Source of the DNA: Bacteroidota bacterium
Lineage (GTDB): Bacteria > Bacteroidota > Bacteroidia > Chitinophagales > Chitinophagaceae
Assembly: GCA_947462495.1 (NCBI GenBank)
Contig: CANHOY010000016.1
Location: 1-16,234 of the forward strand
DNA length: 16,234 nt
Direction of reading: 5' to 3'
Under the pieces are notes generated by a model. It was not told where the DNA came from, searched no databases, and was given only the letters and a program-made list of their open reading frames with translations. This document shows positions 6,261-14,502 of the stretch, piece after piece (position 1 is the first letter of the stretch; the number at the start of each line of letters is the position of its first letter). A program made the position numbers and the translations under genes.

Positions 6261-7355
6261 TTATTGCGGATTTGTATCATACTCTAAATACAAATCCGCA
6301 ATTTTTTTTGCTTCAATGATAGGAGTGCCTTCATTTCTATTGGTTAATAAAATCACCATTAATTTTTGATCAGGAAACAATAGTATATGATTTTTAAATC
6401 CTATAGAACTTCCATTGTGATGTGGATGTGTTTTATTATTGTATTCTTCTACTTCCCATCCGTAGCCATAATTAATGAGCGTTCCATTTTCTACTTTTTT
6501 TCTACTCCAGGCTTCCTTTTGTAGGGCGGCAGGCAACAATTTATAGTCCCATAAGGCTTTCACCCATTTGGTCATATCTATCGTATTAGTGTAAATACCC
6601 CCATCGCCTAATACAGCACTAGTAAGGCTTTGGTCTGTTTGTATCCAAGTATCGTTTTCCAATGAATTTCCATAAGCCCTATTCGTTACTATTGATTTTC
6701 CGTCTTCAAAAGCCAAGGTATTTTTCATCTCCAAAGGCTTGAAAATATTTTCATTTAAAAAATTAGCAAAGCTTTGTCCACTTATTCTTTCTACAATCAA
6801 TGATAAAATAGCATAGCCTGTATTGCTGTATTTATATTTTGTGCCTGCAGGAAAATATAGTGAATCGGCAAAAAACATTAATTGTAAACAATTCGTATCA
6901 TGAACTTGCACCACTTGATCTTTGGGTATAAGGTCTTCGTAATCCATTAATCCAGAAGTATGCGTAAGTAAGTGTTTAATTTTTATTTTCTTTCCATAAG
7001 CTGGGAAACTTGAGAAATATTTAACAAGAGGATCTTCTAAAGAGATTTTTTTATTCTTCACCAATAATAAAACAGACATCGCCGTAAACTGTTTTGTTAA
7101 GGAGGCCAATCTAAAGTTGGTGGTGGGCGTTATTTTATCATTGCTTTCGGCAGATTTTACACCATATCCTTTTTGAAAAAGTATTTTATCATTTTGATAT
7201 ACTAGTACACTTGCTCCGGGATTTTTATTGGAACTATAAGCTGCAAGAATGGCATCAATCTTCCTTTCTTTAATTAATAAAGCGCTTGGTTTACAGGATG
7301 CAAATAGTATTGCAGCCGTATAAATAAGTAAACTATTAATTAATTTAGTCCTCAT
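6261..7355 (-). CDS. Lipoprotein serine hydrolase, class C beta-lactamase/penicillin-binding family
   Basis: A 364-residue protein with a lipoprotein signal (hydrophobic 8-20, lipobox FASC, lipidated Cys21), so it is expected to be membrane-anchored outside the cytoplasm. The catalytic set of the family is present: Ser85-Leu-Thr-Lys88 (SxxK nucleophile motif), Tyr176-Ser-Asn178 (YxN) and His313-Asn-Gly315 in place of the KTG/HxG motif. LLTHTSGL at 129-136 and GYGW at 297-300 are also typical. Members act as D-aminopeptidases, carboxypeptidases, esterases or true AmpC enzymes; the long N-terminal spacing and HNG motif fit the esterase/peptidase branch more than a drug-resistance enzyme (inference). 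Its ATG (7355-7353) overlaps the TGA of the upstream propeller gene (7354-7352), giving ATGA coupling. Its last codons form the terminator hairpin of the opposite gene. Confidence 0.92.
   Translation of the reverse strand: MRTKLINSLLIYTAAILFASCKPSALLIKERKIDAILAAYSSNKNPGASVLVYQNDKILFQKGYGVKSAESNDKITPTTNFRLASLTKQFTAMSVLLLVKNKKISLEDPLVKYFSSFPAYGKKIKIKHLLTHTSGLMDYEDLIPKDQVVQVHDTNCLQLMFFADSLYFPAGTKYKYSNTGYAILSLIVERISGQSFANFLNENIFKPLEMKNTLAFEDGKSIVTNRAYGNSLENDTWIQTDQSLTSAVLGDGGIYTNTIDMTKWVKALWDYKLLPAALQKEAWSRKKVENGTLINYGYGWEVEEYNNKTHPHHNGSSIGFKNHILLFPDQKLMVILLTNRNEGTPIIEAKKIADLYLEYDTNPQ
6263..6309 (+). terminator. Strong intrinsic terminator of the M20 gene, embedded in the opposing coding sequence
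   Basis: A perfect 15-base inverted repeat, ATTGCGGATTTGTAT at 6263-6277 and ATACAAATCCGCAAT at 6288-6302, encloses a 10-base loop and runs directly into eight T residues (6302-6309). It starts seven bases after the amidohydrolase stop codon. The whole hairpin also encodes the last codons of the convergent serine hydrolase gene. On the minus strand the repeat is followed by a mixed A/T stretch without a U-run, so termination there would be weaker. Confidence 0.88.
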
Positions 7356-10243
7356 TTTTTTAATTCTTTTAATAATGCAGCCTGCGTTTCTAGTACCGCT
7401 TTTTCAGTAGAAAGAGTGGGTGCCATTTCTGTATGATCTAATATATTAAATAATTCGCTAAAGTGTTGATAAAGGACTGGGTATTTTCCTAAAGTCTTTT
7501 TTCTACCCTCATAACAAATCATAGATAAATCATATTGACGTTTTAAATCGGCAGTACTTGTTTTTATCCTAGGATCCATTACAATCGTAATTACTTGTTC
7601 CATTATTTTATTGCCCACTTTTAAACGAATGGTATAGTTGCCTGGTAGCACCCATGGCGCTGTACTTTCAGGGACTGTATTGTGCACGACTGCGGCAATT
7701 GGGTATTGAGGCGCTACATTTAATGGGGTGTATTTCATGTCCCATAAAAAGCGATGAGCACCCGCTTCGGTAGATACAATTTGTTGAGGTCTGATCCAAT
7801 ACAAAGGAATATTTACTGCTGGAATTTTATACAAAGTGTCTTGACTACTAAATGTACGAATGAGCGCTCCTTTGTCGTTAATAATTTCTAAGGTTACAGG
7901 GGCGCTACTATTACTGTTTAAATAATAATCAATGATGGCGCCATCTGGAGGATTTTCTCCAGCAGGTTCTTCTGGAGGTAATGGCGTATCGTTATTCATA
8001 TTCCATCTAACACGAATTGCTTTTTGTGGTTTTAATAATACCGTTTCTTTTTGAGTAGCAATATTTATTTGTCTTAATGGATTAATATTATCTAAAATCC
8101 AAAAACTACGACCATGCGTACCTAATACTAAATCATCCTCATGTATTACTAAATCTCTAATAGAAGTAGCTGGCATATTTAATCTTAAAGATTGCCAATG
8201 TTCGCCAGCGTCTAATGAAAAGTATACAGCGTTTTCTGATCCAGCAAATAATAAACCTTTTCTTACAGCGTCTTCTCTTACAGTATTGATAGGTTCATTG
8301 GGTAAGCCAGTTATAATTTTTTTCCAGCTTACACCACCGTCAGTTGTTTTATATATATGGGGGGTCTGGTCATCACAACGAATTCTATTGACTGCAACAT
8401 AGGCGGTATTATTATCAAATCTACTCGCATCAATCATCGAAATTTTACTCCAAGAAGTAATGGCATCGGGCGTAATATTTTTCCAATGTTTTCCTCCATC
8501 TTTCGTGATGTGAATATATCCATCATCTGTGCCAGCCCATAAAGTATTGATGTCTTGATAGGAAGGAGCCAAAGAATACACCACACCACGCCTTGGCATT
8601 GTTTTTAATTTATCAGAAGTATACACGCCAACACTACTTGGTATATCCCAAGCCTCCCGTGTTAAATCGGGACTAATTGTTTCCCAACTAGTTCCTCCAT
8701 TGGTTGTTTTAAAAATAACATTCCCTGCAAAAAATAAAGTTTTTGGATTAACTGGGGAAAATAAAATCGGAGCAGTTCGAATAAATCTTACTTTGCCTTC
8801 TCTTACTGGAACTGGTGAAATATTTTGCACCTGACCTGTTCTTTTATCATGCTTGGTAATTTTACCTCCATAAATAATGTTGGGATCTAATGGATCAGCG
8901 GCGATATAACCATATTCTTCTACACCCACTGGATGCCATTCTCTAAAGCTAATATTACCATCATTAGAACGTGAAGCAATACCGATGGAACCACTTTCTT
9001 GTTGACCTCCATATACATTATAAGGGAATGCATTGTCGGTACTAACATGATAAAACTGAGCAGTAGCTTGATTGTACCAACTAGAATAAGTTTCTCCTCC
9101 ATTGACAGTGATGGTCGCACCTTGGTCTAATGCGATAGCCATAATTTTTGTATTATTTGGGTTGATCCATATACGATGATAATCATCTCCTCCTGGTGCA
9201 CCTTTAATTCCTTCCCAATTTTTTCCTCCATCCTTTGATTTCCAAATTACTACATTGGCAGAATACACAATGTCTTCGTTGTTGGGATCTGTTTTTACTT
9301 CTGCAAAATCACTTCCTCGTCCCCAATATCTATTGTCACTGGATAATAGGTACCAACTTTCTCCAGCATCATCACTTCTATAGACGCCTCCATTTTTTTG
9401 GGCATCCACTGTTGCATACATTCTATTAGAATTGCTTGGCGCAATGGTAAATCCAATTCGTCCTAATCCATCTTGAGTAGTAGAAGGCAATCCTTTGGTA
9501 ATTTTTTTCCAAGTAGTTCCTCCATCCAAAGATTTATACAATCCACTTTCTTCTCCATCCCAGGAACCATTTTCCCAAGGTCCTTGACGGGCGGCCCAAA
9601 TGGTTGCAAAAATAATATTGGTATGATTAGGGTCAATCAATACCTGCACTGCGCCTGTATTTTCATTGATGTATAAAACCTGTTCTATAGTTTTTCCGCC
9701 ATCTAAACTTCTATACACACCACGTTCTTTATTGGGTCCATAGGGATGTCCTAAAGCGGCTACGAAAATTCTATTTTCATTGGTAGGATCAATACTTATT
9801 CCACCAATTTGTTGCGCATCATTTAAACCTAGATTGGTCCAAGTATTGCCTGCATCAGTTGATTTGTATAATCCATTGCCTATAGATAAGTCGGGACGTT
9901 GAATGCCTTCTCCACTTCCTACATAAATTACATTTGAATTGGATTGAGCTACTGCCACATCGCCTACGGATCCGGTACTTTGTTTATCAAAAATGGGTTT
10001 CCAAGTATGACCAAAGTCGTTGGTTTTCCATACTCCCCCATTGTTTACACCCATATAAAATACATTGGGCTCACTGTTAACACCTGTTATACCAACAGTT
10101 CGACCTGCTCTGTGAGGTCCTATCATTCTATATTTTAAACCTGCTAAGAAAGAAGGGTCTACTTGTGCCCATGTGGCAATTGAAAATAGATTTGCTACAA
10201 CAAGCAAACTAACAATGCCTATTTTTTTAAAAACTGGTATCAT
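7352..10243 (-). CDS. Large secreted VPS10/BNR-type beta-propeller protein (paralogue A)
   Basis: A 963-residue exported protein, ATG at 10243-10241, signal peptide 1-26 (predicted cleavage WA|Q). The first about 720 residues form sortilin/GH74-like propeller repeats with about ten Asp-box (BNR) motifs of the S/T-x-D-x-G-x-T/S-W type, e.g. KTNDFGHTW (73-81), KSTDAGNTW (127-135), KSLDGGTTW (237-245), RSDDAGESW (289-297), KSKDGGKNW (335-343), KTTNGGTSW (512-520), KTTDGGVSW (632-640) and FSLDAGEHW (675-683). HGRSFWILDNI at 710-720 closes the propeller. An Ig/FN3-like segment (GNYTIRLKVG) and a short helical tail follow. Such proteins are often labelled glycosyl hydrolase or sortilin-like; no catalytic acids can be assigned from sequence alone. 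It is coupled to the downstream lipoprotein hydrolase and divergent from a clear paralogue. Binding or processing of a glycan or protein is inferred. Confidence 0.9.
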   Translation of the reverse strand: MIPVFKKIGIVSLLVVANLFSIATWAQVDPSFLAGLKYRMIGPHRAGRTVGITGVNSEPNVFYMGVNNGGVWKTNDFGHTWKPIFDKQSTGSVGDVAVAQSNSNVIYVGSGEGIQRPDLSIGNGLYKSTDAGNTWTNLGLNDAQQIGGISIDPTNENRIFVAALGHPYGPNKERGVYRSLDGGKTIEQVLYINENTGAVQVLIDPNHTNIIFATIWAARQGPWENGSWDGEESGLYKSLDGGTTWKKITKGLPSTTQDGLGRIGFTIAPSNSNRMYATVDAQKNGGVYRSDDAGESWYLLSSDNRYWGRGSDFAEVKTDPNNEDIVYSANVVIWKSKDGGKNWEGIKGAPGGDDYHRIWINPNNTKIMAIALDQGATITVNGGETYSSWYNQATAQFYHVSTDNAFPYNVYGGQQESGSIGIASRSNDGNISFREWHPVGVEEYGYIAADPLDPNIIYGGKITKHDKRTGQVQNISPVPVREGKVRFIRTAPILFSPVNPKTLFFAGNVIFKTTNGGTSWETISPDLTREAWDIPSSVGVYTSDKLKTMPRRGVVYSLAPSYQDINTLWAGTDDGYIHITKDGGKHWKNITPDAITSWSKISMIDASRFDNNTAYVAVNRIRCDDQTPHIYKTTDGGVSWKKIITGLPNEPINTVREDAVRKGLLFAGSENAVYFSLDAGEHWQSLRLNMPATSIRDLVIHEDDLVLGTHGRSFWILDNINPLRQINIATQKETVLLKPQKAIRVRWNMNNDTPLPPEEPAGENPPDGAIIDYYLNSNSSAPVTLEIINDKGALIRTFSSQDTLYKIPAVNIPLYWIRPQQIVSTEAGAHRFLWDMKYTPLNVAPQYPIAAVVHNTVPESTAPWVLPGNYTIRLKVGNKIMEQVITIVMDPRIKTSTADLKRQYDLSMICYEGRKKTLGKYPVLYQHFSELFNILDHTEMAPTLSTEKAVLETQAALLKELKK

Positions 10244-10296
10244 GTTGAATATTTTTGGTATTAAATATACAAATAAAATTCTTTGTTTAAATGTAA

Positions 10297-10327
10297 TTGG
10301 TTGCTACAATTATATTGATTAAATTCA
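10297..10327 (+). promoter_or_regulatory. Candidate promoter for propeller paralogue B and the GH5-like gene
   Basis: TTG at 10297-10299, 20 bases, then TAAATTCA at 10320-10327 in the 110-base divergent gap between the two propeller genes. The spacing equals that of the candidates before the TIM-barrel gene and the last gene; the -7-like element starts 34 bases before the ATG at 10354. Weak but consistent. No comparable site was found for the opposite gene. Confidence 0.33.
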
Positions 10328-10353
10328 TTTACCAAAATGAAAAATTTTCGTTT

Positions 10354-13300
10354 ATGAAAAAACAACTATTTGCTTTAATCGGTATCCTCCTAAGTGTCAC
10401 CGTGTTAGCACAAACCACTGGCACTGACCTATTTTCGGCCATGCCATTTAGATTTATTGGACCAGATGGTAACAGGGCCATTGCCGTAGTGGGGGAACCT
10501 GGAAATCCAATGGTATCTTATGTAGGAGCAGCTTCTGGCGGAATTTTTAAGACTACTGATGCAGGTATTCATTGGGCACCCATTTTCGATCAAATGGATA
10601 ATTCTTCAATAGGTGCGTTGGCCATTTCCGAGAGCCATCCTCAACAAGTTTGGGCTGGAACAGGGGAAACTTTTGTCATTCGTCCTGCGCATGCCAATGG
10701 GAATGGAATTTATAAGTCAAGTGATGGCGGAAAAACCTGGCAAAACAAAGGCCTAAAAGAAACCGTATTAATAAGTAAGGTTATTGTAGATCCAACGGAT
10801 ACGAATACTGTATATGTTGCTGCCATGGGACATATGCATGGTCCACAACAGGAAAGAGGTGTTTATAAAACTACCAATGGCGGAGAAAGTTGGGAGCGCA
10901 TTTTATTTGTAGATGAAAATACCGGTTGTATAGATTTATCCTTAAATAGCAAAGACACTAAAAACTTGGTGGCTGCCATGTGGCAAGTAGATCTTAAAAC
11001 CTGGAATTTAAATAGTGGTGGACCAGGTAGTGGTTTTTATAAAACTAATGATGGTGGTAAAACTTGGAAGCCAATGCAAAATGGTTTACCAGGAGGAGCA
11101 AGTCATCCAGTAGGTAAAACTTCTATTGATTTTGCGCAAAGCAATCCTTCTACTATTTATGCATTAGTAGAAGATAAAGTACCTGGTTTATATAAATCGA
11201 TAGATGGAGGGGAGCATTGGAAACTTATGTACCAAGGGCATTCCATGGCACAACGTGCTGCTTATTATACAAGGGTGCGTGTGTCTACTCAGGATGAAAA
11301 TAAATTGTATACGATTTGTGTAACTATTATGGAGTCAAAAGATGGAGGCGTTACTTTTAATGGAGAAGGAACCTACGCACCAGGTGGAGACAATCATGAC
11401 ATCTGGTTTGATCCTAAAGATGCAAAAAGAATTATGGTAGCGCATGATGGATGTTTGAACATGAGTTTCAACGAAGGAAAATCATGGTACAATATAAATT
11501 TGCCAATTGCGCAAATGTATCATGTAGCTGTAGACAATATGATACCCTACCATGTGATGGGCAATAGACAGGATGGATATTCTTATCGAACTGCAGCCAT
11601 TAGCATGCAAGGCTCCATCCCATTAGGTTTATGGGAAGGTGTAGGTGGATGTGAAAGTGGTTTTGCACAACCCGATCCATTTGATAACAATATTGTTTGG
11701 TCAGGATGTTATGATGGAGGACTAGATATAACTGATGTTAGAACTGGCTATTCTCATGATGTTCGTCCTTGGCCAGAAGCTGGATATGGTTGGGCTCCAG
11801 CAGATATGAAATATCGTTGGCATTGGAATTTTCCGATGGCTTTATCTAAACATCAGAAAGGAGTAGTGTACGTAGGAAGTCAATATGTACATAAAACTTC
11901 TAATCAAGGAATGTCTTGGACAGTGATTAGCCCTGACTTAACGACCAATGATAAATCACATCAACAAAATTCAGGGGGAATGAATTCAGACAATCTGATG
12001 ACATTTGATGGCTGTACTTTGTATGTGATTGCGGAGTCGCCAGTGAAGCAAGGTGTCTTATGGACTGGAACTAATGACGGACAAATTCAAGTAACTGTGA
12101 ACGAAGGAAAAACTTGGATCAATGTTACAAAAAATTTAAAAGGCATCGCACCTTGGGGAACTATTCGAAGTATTGATCCTTCCAATTTTGATGCAGGCAC
12201 TGCTTATATTAGTATTTCCTATCAACAATTGGGCGATTTCAAACCTTATATTTTCAAAACAGCTGATTATGGTAAAACTTGGAAAGCAATAGGGGCAGGT
12301 ATACCAGCTAGTAATAGTTCTTTTGTACATAGCATTAAAGAAGATCCTGCACAAAAAGGTTTGTTGTATGCAGGTACAGATAATGGATTGTATATTAGTC
12401 CAGATGATGGAACAACCTGGGTAGCATTAAAAAATAATTTACCGCCATCACCTGTTTATTATATTGCTATTCAAAAAAACTTTAGAGATTTAGTATTGGC
12501 TACCTATGGTCGTGGTTTTTATATTTTAGATGACATTTCACCTATAAGAGAATGGAGTAAGCAAACAGTAAAAAATAAAAATGAATTATTTGCACCAAAG
12601 CATGCGTATCGATTTCATTATAAAACAGGGATACATTCCGAATCTTCTATGTCTACAGGACAAAATCCACCTGAGGGGGCCAGCATAAATTATTATTTAG
12701 CAGCGCAGGCGCAAGAGAACCCCACTATTATTATTTTGAATCAAAAGGGAGATACCATTAATAAAATAGAAGGCAGTAAACAAAAAGGTTTTAATAGAGT
12801 ATGGTGGAACCTGGCACATACAGCTATTGAACTACCACCTTTAAAAACCATACCCGATTTAAAAAATTATATTAAACTAGATAGCGCAGGAAACAGACCT
12901 TTAAATATTTATGATTTAGATATTGGTCCAGGATTAACGCCCATCAAAGTACCAGCAGGTAAGTATACGGTAGTGTTAAAGACAGGAAGTTTTGTGCAAA
13001 AGCAAGACATTCAAGTATTCAACGATCCAAATCTACATTCAAATAGTGCCTCTATACAAGCACAATATGATTTAGGTAAACAACTCTTGTCTAGTATTAA
13101 TAATTGCTTATCCCTAATAGAGCGTATGGAAGTGAATCGAGCTAATTTTTTAAAACAAAATACTAGCGAAAGTTTATTAAAAGAAAAAGAAGTATATAAT
13201 TTAGAAAAGCAATTAATGGATATTCATTTAACAGGGGCAAGAATGGATATTTTTAGAAATCCAGCTCAAATTTTAGAACGTCTTCTTACTATCTCTAAGG

Positions 13301-13416
13301 AGAGTCAAACCATGGGAGCTGATTTTGCACCTACTGCGCAACAAAAATTAGTTTACCAAGCTTTGAATAGTCAATTAAAAAAAGTGGAACTTTCTTACTT
13401 GCAATTAAAACTCTAA
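10354..13416 (+). CDS. Large secreted VPS10/BNR-type beta-propeller protein (paralogue B)
   Basis: A 1020-residue exported protein. The frame is open 19 codons further upstream to a TTG at 10297, but ATG 10354 is chosen because a normal signal peptide (MKKQLFALIG..., predicted cleavage LA|Q at 19/20) begins there. About ten Asp-box repeats are visible: KTTDAGIHW (66-74), KSSDGGKTW (121-129), KTTNGGESW (172-180), KTNDGGKTW (230-238), KSIDGGEHW (281-289), KTSNQGMSW (514-522) and later KTADYGKTW and ISPDDGTTW. YGRGFYILDDISPIREW ends the propeller, followed by an Ig/FN3-like part (PAGKYTVVLKTG) and a Lys/Glu-rich helical C-terminus of about 110 residues. N-terminal blades match paralogue A nearly motif for motif (IGP, GGxxKTxDxGxxWxPIFD, GNGxYKSxDxGxTW, ERGVYxSxxGG, ENTG). 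The GH5-like gene starts 24 bases downstream, so the two are probably co-transcribed. Function unknown; extracellular ligand binding or glycan attack is inferred. Confidence 0.9.
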   Translation: MKKQLFALIGILLSVTVLAQTTGTDLFSAMPFRFIGPDGNRAIAVVGEPGNPMVSYVGAASGGIFKTTDAGIHWAPIFDQMDNSSIGALAISESHPQQVWAGTGETFVIRPAHANGNGIYKSSDGGKTWQNKGLKETVLISKVIVDPTDTNTVYVAAMGHMHGPQQERGVYKTTNGGESWERILFVDENTGCIDLSLNSKDTKNLVAAMWQVDLKTWNLNSGGPGSGFYKTNDGGKTWKPMQNGLPGGASHPVGKTSIDFAQSNPSTIYALVEDKVPGLYKSIDGGEHWKLMYQGHSMAQRAAYYTRVRVSTQDENKLYTICVTIMESKDGGVTFNGEGTYAPGGDNHDIWFDPKDAKRIMVAHDGCLNMSFNEGKSWYNINLPIAQMYHVAVDNMIPYHVMGNRQDGYSYRTAAISMQGSIPLGLWEGVGGCESGFAQPDPFDNNIVWSGCYDGGLDITDVRTGYSHDVRPWPEAGYGWAPADMKYRWHWNFPMALSKHQKGVVYVGSQYVHKTSNQGMSWTVISPDLTTNDKSHQQNSGGMNSDNLMTFDGCTLYVIAESPVKQGVLWTGTNDGQIQVTVNEGKTWINVTKNLKGIAPWGTIRSIDPSNFDAGTAYISISYQQLGDFKPYIFKTADYGKTWKAIGAGIPASNSSFVHSIKEDPAQKGLLYAGTDNGLYISPDDGTTWVALKNNLPPSPVYYIAIQKNFRDLVLATYGRGFYILDDISPIREWSKQTVKNKNELFAPKHAYRFHYKTGIHSESSMSTGQNPPEGASINYYLAAQAQENPTIIILNQKGDTINKIEGSKQKGFNRVWWNLAHTAIELPPLKTIPDLKNYIKLDSAGNRPLNIYDLDIGPGLTPIKVPAGKYTVVLKTGSFVQKQDIQVFNDPNLHSNSASIQAQYDLGKQLLSSINNCLSLIERMEVNRANFLKQNTSESLLKEKEVYNLEKQLMDIHLTGARMDIFRNPAQILERLLTISKESQTMGADFAPTAQQKLVYQALNSQLKKVELSYLQLKL

Positions 13417-13440
13417 ATTTAGAAAAATAAAAAAATACAA

Positions 13441-14490
13441 ATGAAAAAATTAATTATAATAGCAATTTTTGGATGCATAACCATTAGCAGCTTCGCTCAG
13501 AATAAGCAATGGTCCTCCCAAAAAGCAAATGAATGGTATCAAAAGCAAGGCTGGTTGGTGGGCGCGAATTTTTTACCCAATACCGCTATCAATCAATTAG
13601 AAATGTGGCAAGCAGCTTCCTTTGATACGGTAACCATTAATAAGGAATTGGGTATGGCTGCAGGTATCGGGATGAATACGATGCGTGTTTATTTACATGA
13701 TATGGCATGGAAGGCGGATGCAGTTGGATTTAAAAATAGAATGAATCAATTTTTAGCCATCGCCCATAAAAATAAAATAAAAATTATTTTCTGCATTTTG
13801 GATGACTGCTGGAATCCTGATGCGACGCTTGGTAAGCAACCTGATCCAAAACCAGGGGTACACAATTCGGGATGGGTAAGAAGCCCAACAATGAATATAC
13901 ATAATGACATGAGTGCTTGGGGCGACTTAGAAAAATATGTAAAAGATGTGTTAACCAGTTTTAAAAATGACGACAGAATTTTATTATGGGATTTATACAA
14001 TGAGCCAGGCAATAGCGGATATGGATTAAGTTCACTTCCTTTATTAAAGAAAATGTATGAATGGGCTTGGGCAGTAAGACCTGCTCAACCATTGTCAACT
14101 GGTGTTTGGTATAACGAACAACCATCCATTAACGCTTTCCAACTTAAAAATTCTGATGTAATTACTTTTCATAACTATAGCGACACCATTGAATTGAAAA
14201 AAGCATTAGATACTTTAGTAAAAATGGGACGACCTGTAATTTGCACTGAGTACATGGCGAGAACCAATAACAGCCAATTTATTACTCATTTACCTATATT
14301 TAAAAGATATCATGTAGCAGCTATTAATTGGGGCTTGGTGAGCGGAAGAAGTAATACTATTTTCCCATGGGGAAGTAAGTTAGGCTCGCCAGAACCTACT
14401 ATTTGGTTTCACGATATATTTAGAAAAGATGGAACTCCTTTTAACAAAGAAGAGGTAACATTTATAAAAAACATTACCTCTTCAAAGTAA
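13441..14490 (+). CDS. Secreted GH5-like (clan GH-A) endoglycosidase
   Basis: A 349-residue exported protein with signal peptide 1-19 (predicted cleavage FA|Q). It has a (beta/alpha)8 glycosidase layout: GWLVGANFLP near 37-46, GMNTMRVYLHDMAW at 77-90 (strand 2/3 region with the Arg of clan A), IKIIFCILDDCW at 113-124, ILLWDLYNEPG at 180-190 with acid/base Glu188, VITFHNYSD near 240-248 and PVICTEYMAR at 265-274 with nucleophile Glu270. This retaining pair after strands 4 and 7 is the GH5/clan GH-A signature; cellulase, mannanase or another beta-glycosidase remains possible. Relatives are often labelled 1,4-beta-xylanase, which the sequence does not prove. Length fits a single catalytic domain with no binding module. 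It follows propeller paralogue B by 24 bases and converges on the acetylesterase gene. Confidence 0.87.
   Translation: MKKLIIIAIFGCITISSFAQNKQWSSQKANEWYQKQGWLVGANFLPNTAINQLEMWQAASFDTVTINKELGMAAGIGMNTMRVYLHDMAWKADAVGFKNRMNQFLAIAHKNKIKIIFCILDDCWNPDATLGKQPDPKPGVHNSGWVRSPTMNIHNDMSAWGDLEKYVKDVLTSFKNDDRILLWDLYNEPGNSGYGLSSLPLLKKMYEWAWAVRPAQPLSTGVWYNEQPSINAFQLKNSDVITFHNYSDTIELKKALDTLVKMGRPVICTEYMARTNNSQFITHLPIFKRYHVAAINWGLVSGRSNTIFPWGSKLGSPEPTIWFHDIFRKDGTPFNKEEVTFIKNITSSK
14443..14483 (-). terminator. Hairpin terminator candidate for the acetylesterase gene, inside the GH5-like coding end
   Basis: A perfect 10-base inverted repeat, GAAGAGGTAA at 14449-14458 and TTACCTCTTC at 14474-14483, with a 15-base loop. 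On the minus strand it lies about 20 bases past the acetylesterase stop and is followed by TTTGTT (14448-14443). On the plus strand it lies before the GH5-like stop codon and has no adjacent T-run. A weak minus-strand terminator is the better reading. Confidence 0.4.
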
Positions 14491-14502
14491 ATAAGAGAAC
14501 TA

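Noticed and set aside
6261..7355. Serine hydrolase as a beta-lactamase resistance gene
   Set aside because: SxxK and YxN are shared by many esterases and peptidases of the family, the third motif is HNG, and it is a lipoprotein in a propeller operon; resistance is not supported.
10297..10353. 19-codon N-terminal extension of propeller paralogue B from a TTG
   Set aside because: The ATG at 10354 begins a normal signal peptide; the extension would bury it behind extra residues and overlaps the candidate promoter.
7352..13416. Repetitive Asp-box coding regions considered as DNA repeats
   Set aside because: The repetition is at protein level (propeller blades); the DNA copies are too diverged to call tandem repeats.
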